Shown: positions 50,826-59,205 of the stretch, in pieces | How positions within the stretch are numbered: position 1 is the stretch's first letter | How the letters are laid out: each line of letters opens with the position of its first letter | NCBI RefSeq assembly: GCF_900116145.1 | Contig: NZ_FPAB01000009.1 | Span: 124,001-188,000 of the forward strand | DNA length: 64,000 nucleotides | DNA from: Streptomyces harbinensis | Lineage (GTDB): Bacteria > Actinomycetota > Actinomycetes > Streptomycetales > Streptomycetaceae | Direction: 5' to 3' | Notes under the pieces: generated by a model | What the model saw: the letters and a program-made list of their open reading frames with translations, nothing else | Databases searched by the model: none | Told to the model about the DNA's origin: nothing | Program-made: the position numbers and the translations under genes

Positions 50826-52268
50826 TCAGCCCAGGTCGACGGAGGGGTAGAGCGGGTGCTTGGCGAGCAGGTCGGCGGAGCGGGCCCGTACCTGCTCGGC
50901 GACGCCGTCGGCGAGGGTGTAGGCGGCCTTGGAGGGCTTGCCGTTCTTGGCGGTGCCGGGGGTGGTGGCGGACAGGACGGTGTGGATGAGGTCGGCGACC
51001 TCGTCCATGCCGTCGGTGTCCACGCCGCGGGTGGTGAGCGCGGGGGTACCGACCCGGATGCCGGAGGTGTACCAGGCGCCGTTGGGGTCGCGCGGGATGG
51101 CGTTGCGGTTGGTGACGATGCCGGCGTCCAGCAGGGCGGCCTCGGCCTGGCGGCCGGTCAGGCCGTAGCCGGAGACGTCGATGAGCGCGAGGTGGTTGTC
51201 GGTGCCGCCGGTGACCAGGGTGCCGCCGCGCCGCGAGAGGCCCTCGGCCAGGGCGTGCGCGTTCTCCACGACCTGGCGGGCGTAGTCGCGGAAGGCGGGC
51301 TGCCGGGCCTCGGCGAGGGCGACGGCCTTGGCGGCCATGACGTGCGGCAGCGGGCCGCCGAGCACCATGGGGCAGCCGCGGTCGACCTGGTCGGCGAGGG
51401 AGTCGTCGCACAGCACCATGCCGCCGCGCGGGCCGCGCAGGGACTTGTGGGTGGTGGTGGTGACGATCTGGGCGTGCGGCACCGGGTCGAAGTCACCGGT
51501 GAGCACCTTGCCCGCGACCAGGCCGGCGAAGTGCGCCATGTCGACCATGAGGGTGGCGCCGACCTCGTCGGCGATCTCGCGCATGGTGGCGAAGTTGACC
51601 AGCCGGGGGTAGGCCGAGTAGCCGGCGATGAGGATGAGCGGGCGGAACTCGCGGGCGGCGGCGCGGACGGCGGCGTAGTCCAGCAGGCCGGTGGCCGGGT
51701 CGGTGCCGTAGCTGCGCTGCTCGAACATCTTGCCGGAGATGTTGGGGCGGAAGCCGTGGGTGAGGTGGCCGCCGGCGTCCAGGGACATGCCGAGCATGCG
51801 CTGGTTGCCGAGGTCGCGGCGGAGGGCGGCCCAGTCGTCCTCGCTGAGGTCGTTGACCTGCCGGGCGCCGGCGCGCTCCAGGGCGGGGGACTCGACGCGG
51901 GCGGCGAGGACGGCCCAGAAGGCCACGAGGTTGGCGTCGATGCCGGAGTGCGGCTGGACGTAGGCGTGGCGGGCGCCGAAGAGTTCGCGGGCGTGTTCGG
52001 CGGCGACGGACTCCACGGTGTCGACGTTCTTGCAGCCGGCGTAGAAGCGGCGGCCGATGGTGCCCTCGGCGTACTTGTCGCTGAACCAGTTGCCCATGGC
52101 GAGCAGGGTGGCCGGGGAGGCGTAGTTCTCCGACGCGATGAGCTTGAGGGAGGAGCGCTGGTCCTCGACCTCGGCGCCGATGGCCTCGGCGATGCGGGGC
52201 TCGACGCCGCGCACCACCTCGATGGCGCTGCGGAAGGCGGTGGATTCCGTGCTGGGCTGGGTGGTCAT
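50826..52268 (-). CDS. glyA: Serine hydroxymethyltransferase
   Basis: A 480-residue PLP enzyme interconverting serine and glycine with tetrahydrofolate. The PLP Lys275 lies in T-T-T-T-H-K-S-L-R-G-P-R-G, and the N-terminal S-E-N-Y-A-S-P and Y-A-E-G-T-I-G-R-R-F-Y-A-G segments are present. It is longer than the E. coli enzyme (about 417) owing to an insertion near residues 130-170, seen in the long actinobacterial form. ATG 52268 with AGGAGG upstream. A ZTP riboswitch occupies the leader. Confidence 0.94.
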   Translation of the reverse strand: MTTQPSTESTAFRSAIEVVRGVEPRIAEAIGAEVEDQRSSLKLIASENYASPATLLAMGNWFSDKYAEGTIGRRFYAGCKNVDTVESVAAEHARELFGARHAYVQPHSGIDANLVAFWAVLAARVESPALERAGARQVNDLSEDDWAALRRDLGNQRMLGMSLDAGGHLTHGFRPNISGKMFEQRSYGTDPATGLLDYAAVRAAAREFRPLILIAGYSAYPRLVNFATMREIADEVGATLMVDMAHFAGLVAGKVLTGDFDPVPHAQIVTTTTHKSLRGPRGGMVLCDDSLADQVDRGCPMVLGGPLPHVMAAKAVALAEARQPAFRDYARQVVENAHALAEGLSRRGGTLVTGGTDNHLALIDVSGYGLTGRQAEAALLDAGIVTNRNAIPRDPNGAWYTSGIRVGTPALTTRGVDTDGMDEVADLIHTVLSATTPGTAKNGKPSKAAYTLADGVAEQVRARSADLLAKHPLYPSVDLG

Positions 52269-52295
52269 ACGGGGCCTCCTGGACGGATGTCGCGG

Positions 52296-52392
52296 TGGCC
52301 CAGGCGCACGGCTCTCCTGCTCGCGTGACGGCGAGGGCCGCTCCCCGATGGTTGTCCATCCCGACGCGCCAGTCACGGCCCGCGAGGAGCCT
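52296..52392 (-). ncRNA. ZTP (pfl) riboswitch in the glyA leader
   Basis: On the minus strand the leader contains the conserved ZTP/ZMP aptamer blocks in order: GGGCCGTGACTGGCG, a short hairpin (GGGATGG-ACAA-CCATC), GGGGAGCGGCCC closing the first helix, and downstream the pseudoknot block GCGCCTGGGC. ZTP riboswitches sense the purine intermediate ZMP/ZTP, which builds up when 10-formyl-THF is short, and switch on folate one-carbon genes; glyA is a classic target. The candidate -10, TAGGCT (52393-52388), lies just upstream. The downstream switch, probably sequestration of the AGGAGG ribosome site, was not resolved. Confidence 0.88.
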
Positions 52393-52467
52393 AGCACTCG
52401 CGGATCGGGCTCCGCTGGGGCACGGTGGGAAGGAGTGATGCGTCCGCCGTGCCCCAGGGAGGCAGTG

Positions 52468-52701
52468 ATGTCCGAGCACGTGTACCGGGTGACGGAGATC
52501 GTGGGGTCCTCGTCCGAGGGCCTGGACGCGGCGATCCGCAACGGGATCGGCCGGGCGTCCAGGACCCTGCGCCATCTGGACTGGTTCGAGGTGACCGAGG
52601 TGCGCGGTCACATCGTCGACGGCGCGATCGAGCACTACCAGGTCGGGCTCAAGGTGGGCTTCCGGCTGGACGGGGACGACGACGGGGCCGGGGCCGGCTG
52701 A
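52468..52701 (+). CDS. Dodecin family flavin-binding protein
   Basis: A 77-residue protein, the right size for dodecin, which forms 12-mers that store flavin. Features are the opening V-Y-R-V-T-E-I-V-G-S-S, the A-I-R-N-G-I-G-R-A-S helix, a Trp in L-D-W-F-E-V at the flavin-stacking position, and Y-Q-V-G-L-K-V-G-F-R-L at the end. ATG 52468 has AGGGAGG upstream. Divergent from glyA; convergent with the crotonase gene. Confidence 0.93.
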   Translation: MSEHVYRVTEIVGSSSEGLDAAIRNGIGRASRTLRHLDWFEVTEVRGHIVDGAIEHYQVGLKVGFRLDGDDDGAGAG

Positions 52702-52705
52702 GCGC

Positions 52706-53488
52706 TCACAGGTGGCCCGGGGCACCGCCTTCGGTCTGTGCCCGGTGGGCGGCGAGCGCGCCGGCCAGCAGCTCGCCGTCGAGCAGGTTGCCGTCGGTGA
52801 GGCGGGCCACGGAGGAGTAGGCGCTGAGGATGGCCTTGGTGGTGCGCAGGGCGGTGCCGGGGCGGCGCAGCAGCGGCCGGACCCAGGCGTCGATGACGCC
52901 GTCGAGTTCGGCTTCGGGGACGACCTTGTGCAGGACCGACAGTTCGCGGGCGGTGGCGGCGTCGAAGCCCTCGCCGGTGAGGATGAGTTCGCGGGTGCGG
53001 GCCGCGCCGGATTCCTGGAGCATGCGGGGCAGGGCGCCGCCCCAGGCGACGGGGAGTCCGACGGCCAGTTCCGGGAGCCGGAAGCGGGAGGTGTCGGCGC
53101 CGGCGCGCAGGTCGCAGAAGACGGCGAGGGCGAGGCCGGCGCCGATCGCGCGGCCGTGGACGCGGGCGATGGTGACCGCGCTGGTGGAGGCGAGGGAGTC
53201 GCACACCCGGCGGGTCTTGCTGCTGAGCGCGCGCATGCCGGCGCCGGTGGGGTCCTGGGCCATGAGGCGGTCGAATTCGCTGCGGTCGGCGCCGACGCAG
53301 AAGTCCTCGCCGGTGGCGGCGAGGGTGAGGACCCGGATCTCGGGGTGGTCGTGGGTGAACTCCAGGACCGACAGGAGTTCGTCGAGCACTTCCTCGGTCA
53401 CGAGGTTGCCGTTGTGGGGGGTGTTGAGATGGACGCTCACCACCGCGCCCTCGCGCTTGACCAGCAGGCTGGTGAAATCACTGGACAT
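52706..53488 (-). CDS. Enoyl-CoA hydratase/isomerase (crotonase) family protein
   Basis: About 260 residues of crotonase fold. Oxyanion-hole segments are F-C-V-G-A-D-R-S-E-F and H-G-R-A-I-G-A-G-L-A-L-A. The first catalytic Glu of true hydratases (in G-G-x-x-E) is not there, though L-P-E-L-A-V-G-L is. The reaction may thus be isomerisation or hydrolysis rather than hydration. The ATG at 53488 has AGGAG 7 nt upstream; an ATG at 53506 shares a base with the P450 stop (TGATG) and is the alternative. It ends a seven-gene run from cvnA to the P450 pair. Confidence 0.85.
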   Translation of the reverse strand: MSSDFTSLLVKREGAVVSVHLNTPHNGNLVTEEVLDELLSVLEFTHDHPEIRVLTLAATGEDFCVGADRSEFDRLMAQDPTGAGMRALSSKTRRVCDSLASTSAVTIARVHGRAIGAGLALAVFCDLRAGADTSRFRLPELAVGLPVAWGGALPRMLQESGAARTRELILTGEGFDAATARELSVLHKVVPEAELDGVIDAWVRPLLRRPGTALRTTKAILSAYSSVARLTDGNLLDGELLAGALAAHRAQTEGGAPGHL

Positions 53489-53505
53489 CCGTAAGCTCCT
53501 GTTCA

Positions 53506-54771
53506 TCAGCCGGTGGTCACGGGCAGGGCGGTGTAGTGCCGGAAGGCCACCCGCGGCTCCCACTGGGGCTGGGCGCTGACCCGCAGCGTCGGGAAGCGGC
53601 GGATGACGGCGGACAGCAGCAGCTGTGCCTCCATCCGGGCCATGCCGGCGCCGATGCAGTAGTGGATCCCGCCGCCGAAGGCGAGGTGCGAGAGGTGTCC
53701 GCCCTCGCGGCGGATGTCGAAGGTGTCGGGGTCGGTGTTGCGGTCCGGGTCGCGGTTGGCGGAGGCGATCAGGGTGTGGACGATTTCGTCGCGGGCGATG
53801 GGGACGCCGGCGACGACCGTGTCGCGGGCGGCGGCGCGGGTGGTCACATGGACCGGCGGGTCGAACCGCAGGACCTCCTCGACGGCCCGTGGCACCTCGT
53901 GGGGGTTTTCCAGCAGCCAGGCGCGCTGGTCGGGGTGCTGGTCGAGGGTCCACACCAGGTTGGACAGCAGGGTGGAGGTGGTTTCCAGGGCGGCGCCGAC
54001 GATGAACATCACGAGCAGATAGACGTGGTGATCGGCGCTCTCGCGGTCCGGTTCCAGTTCGTCCCAGGTGCGGATCCAGCCGGATATGACGTCATCTCCG
54101 GGGTTTTCCCGGCGATCCTTCACCAGGTTGGTAAAGTACTCCCGCATTCCCAGCATTCCGACATTTGCGGTGGCAAGCTGACTGGGGGTCGGCAGCAGTT
54201 CCTGCGCGTAGATATGAGCATGGCTCAGGGAACGTACGAGGGCGTAATCGGCGCGGGGAATGCCGAGCCAGTGGCCCATCGCGGCGATGGTGAGTTCCTC
54301 GCTGACGAGAACGGAGAAATCGGCCTCGCCCTCCTCGCGTATGCGTTCTTCGAGGTTGTCGAGAAGTTCTTCGACAGTGGCCGCTATCGGCGTCCGCAGC
54401 TTTTCGAGGGTACGCCGGTCAAAAATGTTGCCGACGGAGCGGCGGGCCCGGGTGTGCTCGGGGGGATTCAATCCCTGGAGGACCGTGCTCAACTCCGTGG
54501 CGGAGGGCGCCCCCCAGCGCCCGTCCGCCCGACGGGTCCGCCATTGGTCGTCGAGAGCCCGCCAGGACTTGTGATCGCGGAGGACTTTGTCACACAGTTC
54601 ATAAGAGGTGAACAACTGCGCCCCCCACGGCGCAGGAACGACCTCTCCCATCTCCCGGATCTCCTTGATGATGGGATAGGGATCGGCCTGTCCACGCGCA
54701 TTGCGCAGCCGTGAAATGAGTGAGACGACAGAACGTGGATTGATTACCGCGTTGCGCTCGGAATGTGCCAC
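53506..54771 (-). CDS. Cytochrome P450, CYP154-like (conservon 2 partner)
   Basis: About 421 residues. The heme-binding loop A-F-G-G-G-I-H-Y-C-I-G carries Cys372, the K-helix E-V-L-R (E299-x-x-R302) is intact, and the I-helix reads A-A-L-E-T-T. It therefore has the features of an active monooxygenase. In conservons with a P450 pair, a CYP157-like and a CYP154-like gene lie in this order. The GTG at 54771 is favoured because AGGAG lies 5 nt upstream; ATG 54792 would put that site inside the coding region. The gap to the upstream P450 is about 145 bp. Confidence 0.9.
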   Translation of the reverse strand: MAHSERNAVINPRSVVSLISRLRNARGQADPYPIIKEIREMGEVVPAPWGAQLFTSYELCDKVLRDHKSWRALDDQWRTRRADGRWGAPSATELSTVLQGLNPPEHTRARRSVGNIFDRRTLEKLRTPIAATVEELLDNLEERIREEGEADFSVLVSEELTIAAMGHWLGIPRADYALVRSLSHAHIYAQELLPTPSQLATANVGMLGMREYFTNLVKDRRENPGDDVISGWIRTWDELEPDRESADHHVYLLVMFIVGAALETTSTLLSNLVWTLDQHPDQRAWLLENPHEVPRAVEEVLRFDPPVHVTTRAAARDTVVAGVPIARDEIVHTLIASANRDPDRNTDPDTFDIRREGGHLSHLAFGGGIHYCIGAGMARMEAQLLLSAVIRRFPTLRVSAQPQWEPRVAFRHYTALPVTTG

Positions 54772-54916
54772 GAACACTCCTATGAGGTGCACTAATGGGC
54801 CACTTCATTCATGTCGGCCGCGCTCGATCGAGGCGGCCGACATGACCGGTGACACCATTACCCCCACCCATAGTCATCTACTCATATGTCACATGAATAG
54901 TCACATGTTGCTTGCA

Positions 54917-56293
54917 TCACACCCGCCACCAGGACAGGAAGGAACTCCACAGACCGCCCTTGGCAGCCGGCTGCCCCGGCTGTTTGCCCTGGGCTGCCGC
55001 CGCGTGCTCCGCGCCCGCGCTCTGCCGCTGCCGGCGCACCGGGGTGAAGCGGGTGGGCAGGGTGCTCAGCGCCCGGTGGACGGCGCCCTGACGGAACTGC
55101 AGACTCTCCACGGGCACCGCGAGTTCGATGTCCGGCAGCTGGTTGAGCAGCCGCTCGATGGCGCCGACGGCGATCAGCGAGGCGGAGTCCTTGGCCGGGC
55201 AGGCGTGCGGCCCCGCTCCCCAGGCGAGGTGGGCGCGCCGGCTGACCACCTGGGACCCGGAGACGGCCGGGTCGGTGTTGGCACCCGCGAAGCTGATCAC
55301 GACCGGGTCGTTCGCGCGCAGCGGCACCCCGCCCAGGTCGACGTCGCGCACCGGGAAGTGGGTGGCGTAGTTGGCGATCGGCGGATCGTTCCACAGCACC
55401 TCGGTGAGCGCGTCCTCGACGAGCAGCCCGCCACCGCCGATGCCGCCGAAGTACCGCTCGTCCGACAGCATCAGCATCAGGCCGGCGGCGATGAGGTTCC
55501 GCTCGGCCTCGATCCCGGCCCCGAGGGTGACGGCCAGCTGGTGGGCTATCTCCTCGTCGTTGAGCTGCGAGGGGTGCTCGATCATCCAGCTGGTGACGTC
55601 GTCGCCCGGGTTCTTGCGCTTCTCCACAGAGAGCGCGTACAGCGTGCGGGAGAGCACCTCGTTCGCCTCCACCGCGTCACCGGTGCCGTCGAACATCGTG
55701 GTGAAGCCGTGGATGAGGCTGTCGCCGATCTCCGGCGGGCAGCCGAAGAACTCGTTGAACACCAGGAAGGTGAGTTCCTTGGCGTACTCGTTGAGCAGGT
55801 CCACGCTGCCCCGGTGGCTGAACTGGTTCACCAGGTAGGAGGAGACCTTCTCCACCGTCCGGTTGACCCGGTAGGCGTCCAGCCTGGCGAGGCTGTCGGC
55901 CACCGGCGGGCGCAGCCTGACGTGCTGGGCGCCGTCCGCGAACAGGGTGTTGGGCCGGTAGCCCATCAGCGCCATGATCGGGTGATCGGGGCTGATGGTC
56001 CCCTCGGTCAGGGCGCGCCAGCGGCGCGAGTCCCGGACGAAGGTGTCGGGGTTCTGGAGCACGTGCAGGGCCGCCGAGTAGTCGGTGACGAGCGTGGCGT
56101 CCACGCCGGGCGCCAGCTCGACCGGGCCGGCGGGCCCGAAGTCGCGCAGATAGTCATAAAAGGCATGCGGGTTGGCCGCGAACTCGGCCCCGTACAGGGG
56201 TACACGTTCCACCCCCTGCTGCTCGCCACCGCCGTCGCCCTGATGAGCGGGGCAACCGGGCGGCGGGCCGTCAAATCTCGGCTGGGGTTCCAT
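54917..56293 (-). CDS. cvnE: Cytochrome P450, CYP157-like, lacking the K-helix ExxR arginine (CvnE)
   Basis: A 458-residue P450-like protein just downstream of cvnD. The heme-binding segment A-W-G-A-G-P-H-A-C-P-A-K-D has Cys365. The K-helix, normally E-x-x-R, reads E298-V-L-W301, and the I-helix A-G-I-E-A-E-R-N lacks the usual Thr for oxygen activation. Loss of ExxR is a known trait of the Streptomyces CYP157 family. The C-terminus ends in an unusual Gln/Ala-rich linker and an aromatic amphipathic tail (G-L-W-S-S-F-L-S-W-W-R-V) that could bind membrane. Start ATG at 56293, 8 bp after cvnD. Confidence 0.88.
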   Translation of the reverse strand: MEPQPRFDGPPPGCPAHQGDGGGEQQGVERVPLYGAEFAANPHAFYDYLRDFGPAGPVELAPGVDATLVTDYSAALHVLQNPDTFVRDSRRWRALTEGTISPDHPIMALMGYRPNTLFADGAQHVRLRPPVADSLARLDAYRVNRTVEKVSSYLVNQFSHRGSVDLLNEYAKELTFLVFNEFFGCPPEIGDSLIHGFTTMFDGTGDAVEANEVLSRTLYALSVEKRKNPGDDVTSWMIEHPSQLNDEEIAHQLAVTLGAGIEAERNLIAAGLMLMLSDERYFGGIGGGGLLVEDALTEVLWNDPPIANYATHFPVRDVDLGGVPLRANDPVVISFAGANTDPAVSGSQVVSRRAHLAWGAGPHACPAKDSASLIAVGAIERLLNQLPDIELAVPVESLQFRQGAVHRALSTLPTRFTPVRRQRQSAGAEHAAAAQGKQPGQPAAKGGLWSSFLSWWRV

Positions 56294-56301
56294 CGATACT
56301 C

Positions 56302-56892
56302 CTAGCTGGAACGATTCTGTAGATAGCGCACCAGGGCCACCAGCGCGTTGGCCGACGACTTCTCGTCGCGCGCGTCGCAGGTGACGATGGGCGTGTCCGG
56401 CAACAGGTCGAGCGCTTCGCGCAGTTCGTCGTCGGACCGGTTGGGCTGGCCGTCGAACCGGTTGACCGCGATCGCGAAGGGGATGCCGTACTTCTCGACC
56501 AGGTCCATCACGGCGAAGGACTCCTCCAGCCGCTCGGGGTCCACCAGCACCAGCGCGCCCAGCGCGCCACGGCTCATGTCCTCCCAGACCTGGACGAAGC
56601 GCTGCTGCCCCGGGGTGCCGAACAGATAGAGCACCAGGCGCTCGCTGAGGGTGAGCCGGCCGAAGTCCATCGCCACCGTGGTGGTGGTCTTCCCGCGCAC
56701 CCCCTTGAGGTCGTCGATCTCCGCGCCCGCCTGCGTCATCGTCTCCTCGGTGCGCAGCGGGGGGATTTCGGAGAGTGTGCCGATGAATGTCGTCTTGCCC
56801 ACGGCGAAATGACCGACCACCAGGATCTTCGCGGCAATCTGCACACTCTCCTGGAGGTGGACGCCATTACCCGAAACGTGCTTGGAGTCCAT
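56302..56892 (-). CDS. cvnD: Conservon GTP-binding protein CvnD (conservon 2)
   Basis: A 196-residue Ras-like GTPase. G1 loop G-H-F-A-V-G-K-T-T, G3 F-G-T-P-G-Q-Q-R-F and G4 N-R-F-D are intact. The ATG at 56892 has AGGAGG 7 nt upstream and overlaps cvnC by 26 bp; a longer frame to 56919 is less likely. Part of the second conservon in this window. Confidence 0.92.
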   Translation of the reverse strand: MDSKHVSGNGVHLQESVQIAAKILVVGHFAVGKTTFIGTLSEIPPLRTEETMTQAGAEIDDLKGVRGKTTTTVAMDFGRLTLSERLVLYLFGTPGQQRFVQVWEDMSRGALGALVLVDPERLEESFAVMDLVEKYGIPFAIAVNRFDGQPNRSDDELREALDLLPDTPIVTCDARDEKSSANALVALVRYLQNRSS

Positions 56893-57244
56893 TGAGCACC
56901 TCCTGCAGAACCTGGACATCGGTCAGATGGGCGCGCGGAATCGGGGCCCGCATCATGATGCGTCCCTCCTCCGCGAGATCGGAGAGCAGCACCTTGATGA
57001 TGCCGACCGGCAGATCCAGATGGCCGGCGATTTCGGCCACCGAGAGATAACCGCCCTCGCACAGCTCCATCACGCTGCGTTTCTCCGGATCGAGCGGACC
57101 GTTACCGGTGCCGCCCTCGGTGGCCGTCACCAGGGTGATCAGTTCGAACCGATCGCTCTGGGGCAGCCCCCGTCCATTGGTGATGACATACGGACGTACT
57201 AAATCAGCGGACTCGGCCGGCAGGTCGTCTGGGACATCGCTCAT
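56867..57244 (-). CDS. cvnC: Conservon DUF742 protein CvnC (conservon 2)
   Basis: A 125-residue DUF742 protein with V-R-P-Y-V-I-T-N-G-R at the start, and S-V-A-E-I-A-G-H-L-D-L-P-V-G-I-I-K-V-L-L-S-D-L in the core. ATG start overlaps the cvnB stop (ATGA). Confidence 0.93.
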   Translation of the reverse strand: MSDVPDDLPAESADLVRPYVITNGRGLPQSDRFELITLVTATEGGTGNGPLDPEKRSVMELCEGGYLSVAEIAGHLDLPVGIIKVLLSDLAEEGRIMMRAPIPRAHLTDVQVLQEVLNGLQARFG

Positions 57245-57642
57245 GTGGGGATACCCGAATCCTCCCGGGGCGGCGTCGACAGCGCCTTGCCCAACTGGTT
57301 CACCAGCTGCTGCATGCGGAACGTGATGTCCTGCATGTCGACCTGGGGCGACGCGGACACGGCGAGGTAGGCGCCCTCACCCGCCGAGATGAGGAAGACC
57401 CAGCCCCCGTCGAACTCCACGACGGTCTGCCGCCACCGCATGGCACCGTCCCCGCCGAAGCCGGCCACGGTGCGGCTGAGCGACTGCATCCCGCTCATCG
57501 CCGCCGCGATGGTGTCGGCGTCGTCCTTGGGTACGTCCCGGGAGCGGGCCATGAGCAGACCGTCGGCCGAGACCAGCAGCGCGTGCCGGGCCTCGGGTAC
57601 CTCCAGGGCGCTCTCCAGCATCCATGAGAGATCGTGATTCAC
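57241..57642 (-). CDS. cvnB: Conservon roadblock/LC7 protein CvnB (conservon 2)
   Basis: A 133-residue roadblock/LC7 protein: A-L-L-V-S-A-D-G-L-L-M-A-R-S near the start, G-G-W-V-F-L-I-S-A-G-E-G-A-Y-L-A-V in the second half. GTG start overlaps the cvnA stop (GTGA) and its own stop overlaps cvnC. Confidence 0.93.
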   Translation of the reverse strand: MNHDLSWMLESALEVPEARHALLVSADGLLMARSRDVPKDDADTIAAAMSGMQSLSRTVAGFGGDGAMRWRQTVVEFDGGWVFLISAGEGAYLAVSASPQVDMQDITFRMQQLVNQLGKALSTPPREDSGIPT

Positions 57643-58751
57643 TGCTGCTCGGGTCCTTCCGTGGTGGGACCGGTGGTACGGCCGGACTGGGTGCCCCGCT
57701 GGAAGGCACCCATGATCGATGCGGTCTCTTCACTGGAGCGGTTCGGTGCGACGGGCGTGCGTGACTCCGGCTGCACGATGGACATCCCGCGCCGCCGGCG
57801 CTTGGGCAGGCCGCCCGCGGTCGTCCCCGTGACCGGGGGCGCCGCCTGACCGGGCCCGGCGTTCTCGACGGTCGGCGTGGGCTCCGGCTCCGGCATGGTG
57901 GTAAGCAGCTCCTGGGGGAGAAGGACTACCGCACGCACACCGCCGTAGGGGGAGGAGGAGTCGACGGAGACGTTGAACCCGTACCGTGCGGCGAGCACGC
58001 CGATGACCGCGAAGCCGAACTGCGGCGGGTTGCCCAGTTCGTTGACCCCGGGCGGGGTGTCCCCGGACAGCAGCCGGGCGGCCCGGCTCTTCTCCTCCTC
58101 GTTCATGCCGACGCCCGCGTCGTCGATCATCACGATGACGCCCTTGGGCACCGTACGGATGTTGATCTCGATCGTGGTCTCGGGGGACGAGTAACTGGTG
58201 GCGTTGTCCAGCAGTTCGGCCAGGGCGAGGGCCACCGGCTCCACCGCGCGGCTGACCACCGCGAAGTTGGTCTGCGACCGCACCTCGACCCGCGTGTAGT
58301 GCCGGATGCGCCCCTTGGCGCTGCGCACCACGTCGTAGACGGAGGCCACCGCACGGGAGCGGCCCAGCCAGCCGTCGCACAGCACCGCGATGGACTGCGC
58401 ACGCCGGCCGAACTGCGAGTTCATGTGGTCGATCTCCAGGAGGTCCTGGAGAATGTGCAGATCCCCGTACTTCTCCTGCACCTTGGAGATGGACAGCTGC
58501 TGCTCGTTGGCCAGACCCTGGAGGGTCCGCATGGCCGCCTTCAGCGCCGTCTTGGTGCCTTCCTCGGCACGGCTCTCCGCCTCGGCCACGGCCGCGGCGA
58601 ACGAACCCTCCAACTCGGCATGGCGCGTGGCCAGCTGCTCGTTCTCTTCGCGTAGCTTTGCTCTCGCTTTTCGTCCGCGATAAATCACGGTCGCGGCGAG
58701 AGGAGTTCCGGCGACCAAACCCCAGACCGCTGGATCCTGTAGTGACGTCAT
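57639..58751 (-). CDS. cvnA: Conservon sensor-like ATPase CvnA (conservon 2)
   Basis: A 370-residue protein. A single short N-terminal hydrophobic segment (about 8-23) is followed by a coiled region (about 25-90), a helical region and an HATPase_c domain with N-box E-L-L-D-N-A-T-S-Y-S and G1 box D-D-A-G-V-G-M. A disordered Pro/Thr-rich tail (about 285-370) ends it. It is shorter than the conservon 1 CvnA and has one rather than two membrane segments. First gene of the conservon 2 operon. Confidence 0.92.
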   Translation of the reverse strand: MTSLQDPAVWGLVAGTPLAATVIYRGRKARAKLREENEQLATRHAELEGSFAAAVAEAESRAEEGTKTALKAAMRTLQGLANEQQLSISKVQEKYGDLHILQDLLEIDHMNSQFGRRAQSIAVLCDGWLGRSRAVASVYDVVRSAKGRIRHYTRVEVRSQTNFAVVSRAVEPVALALAELLDNATSYSSPETTIEINIRTVPKGVIVMIDDAGVGMNEEEKSRAARLLSGDTPPGVNELGNPPQFGFAVIGVLAARYGFNVSVDSSSPYGGVRAVVLLPQELLTTMPEPEPTPTVENAGPGQAAPPVTGTTAGGLPKRRRRGMSIVQPESRTPVAPNRSSEETASIMGAFQRGTQSGRTTGPTTEGPEQQ

Positions 58752-59205
58752 GAGATTCTCTTTAAGCTAGACCGCATCTATTCGCTTCCTGGCACAGTTC
58801 TTTCACAAGAGAAGAACTGGCTTCACATGTAATCCTCAATCGACCGTGGCGCGGACAGCTTCGTCGATGCGGTGCGAGTCGGCATGCCCGCGGCAGCCTT
58901 GAGAGATTACCGGCACTCAGCCTGGCGCACACCACATAACGGCTGGTCAGGAGGCCGGTCGGACCCGGCCCCTGACGGCAGGGGTCGCCCTGCAGACGGC
59001 ATAACGCTCCTCGGGGATGGCCCGCTCGGCTGATTTGCCTGATTGCCGTTCGCCATACGCGCCCACAGCTCGTTTGGCAAGCGCGGTGATCGTATCATCA
59101 GCAACACGGGCGATGCTTCTCACCAGGCCATCCCCGGAGTTTCCCTGACGTTCTTTCAGCGAACGCGCCCGCGCAGCCAATTGGACAACGTTGCTACGCC
59201 CCGGG
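58752..59205. other. Gene-free region of lower GC with a possible decayed ORF
   Basis: About 450 bp upstream of conservon 2 and downstream of the PfkB gene. The part near 58760-58850 is A/T-richer and should hold the cvnA promoter, which I could not place with confidence. A minus-strand frame (58947-59300) reads protein-like in its middle but uses many A/T-ending codons and lacks a ribosome binding site, so it is not called. Confidence 0.5.
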
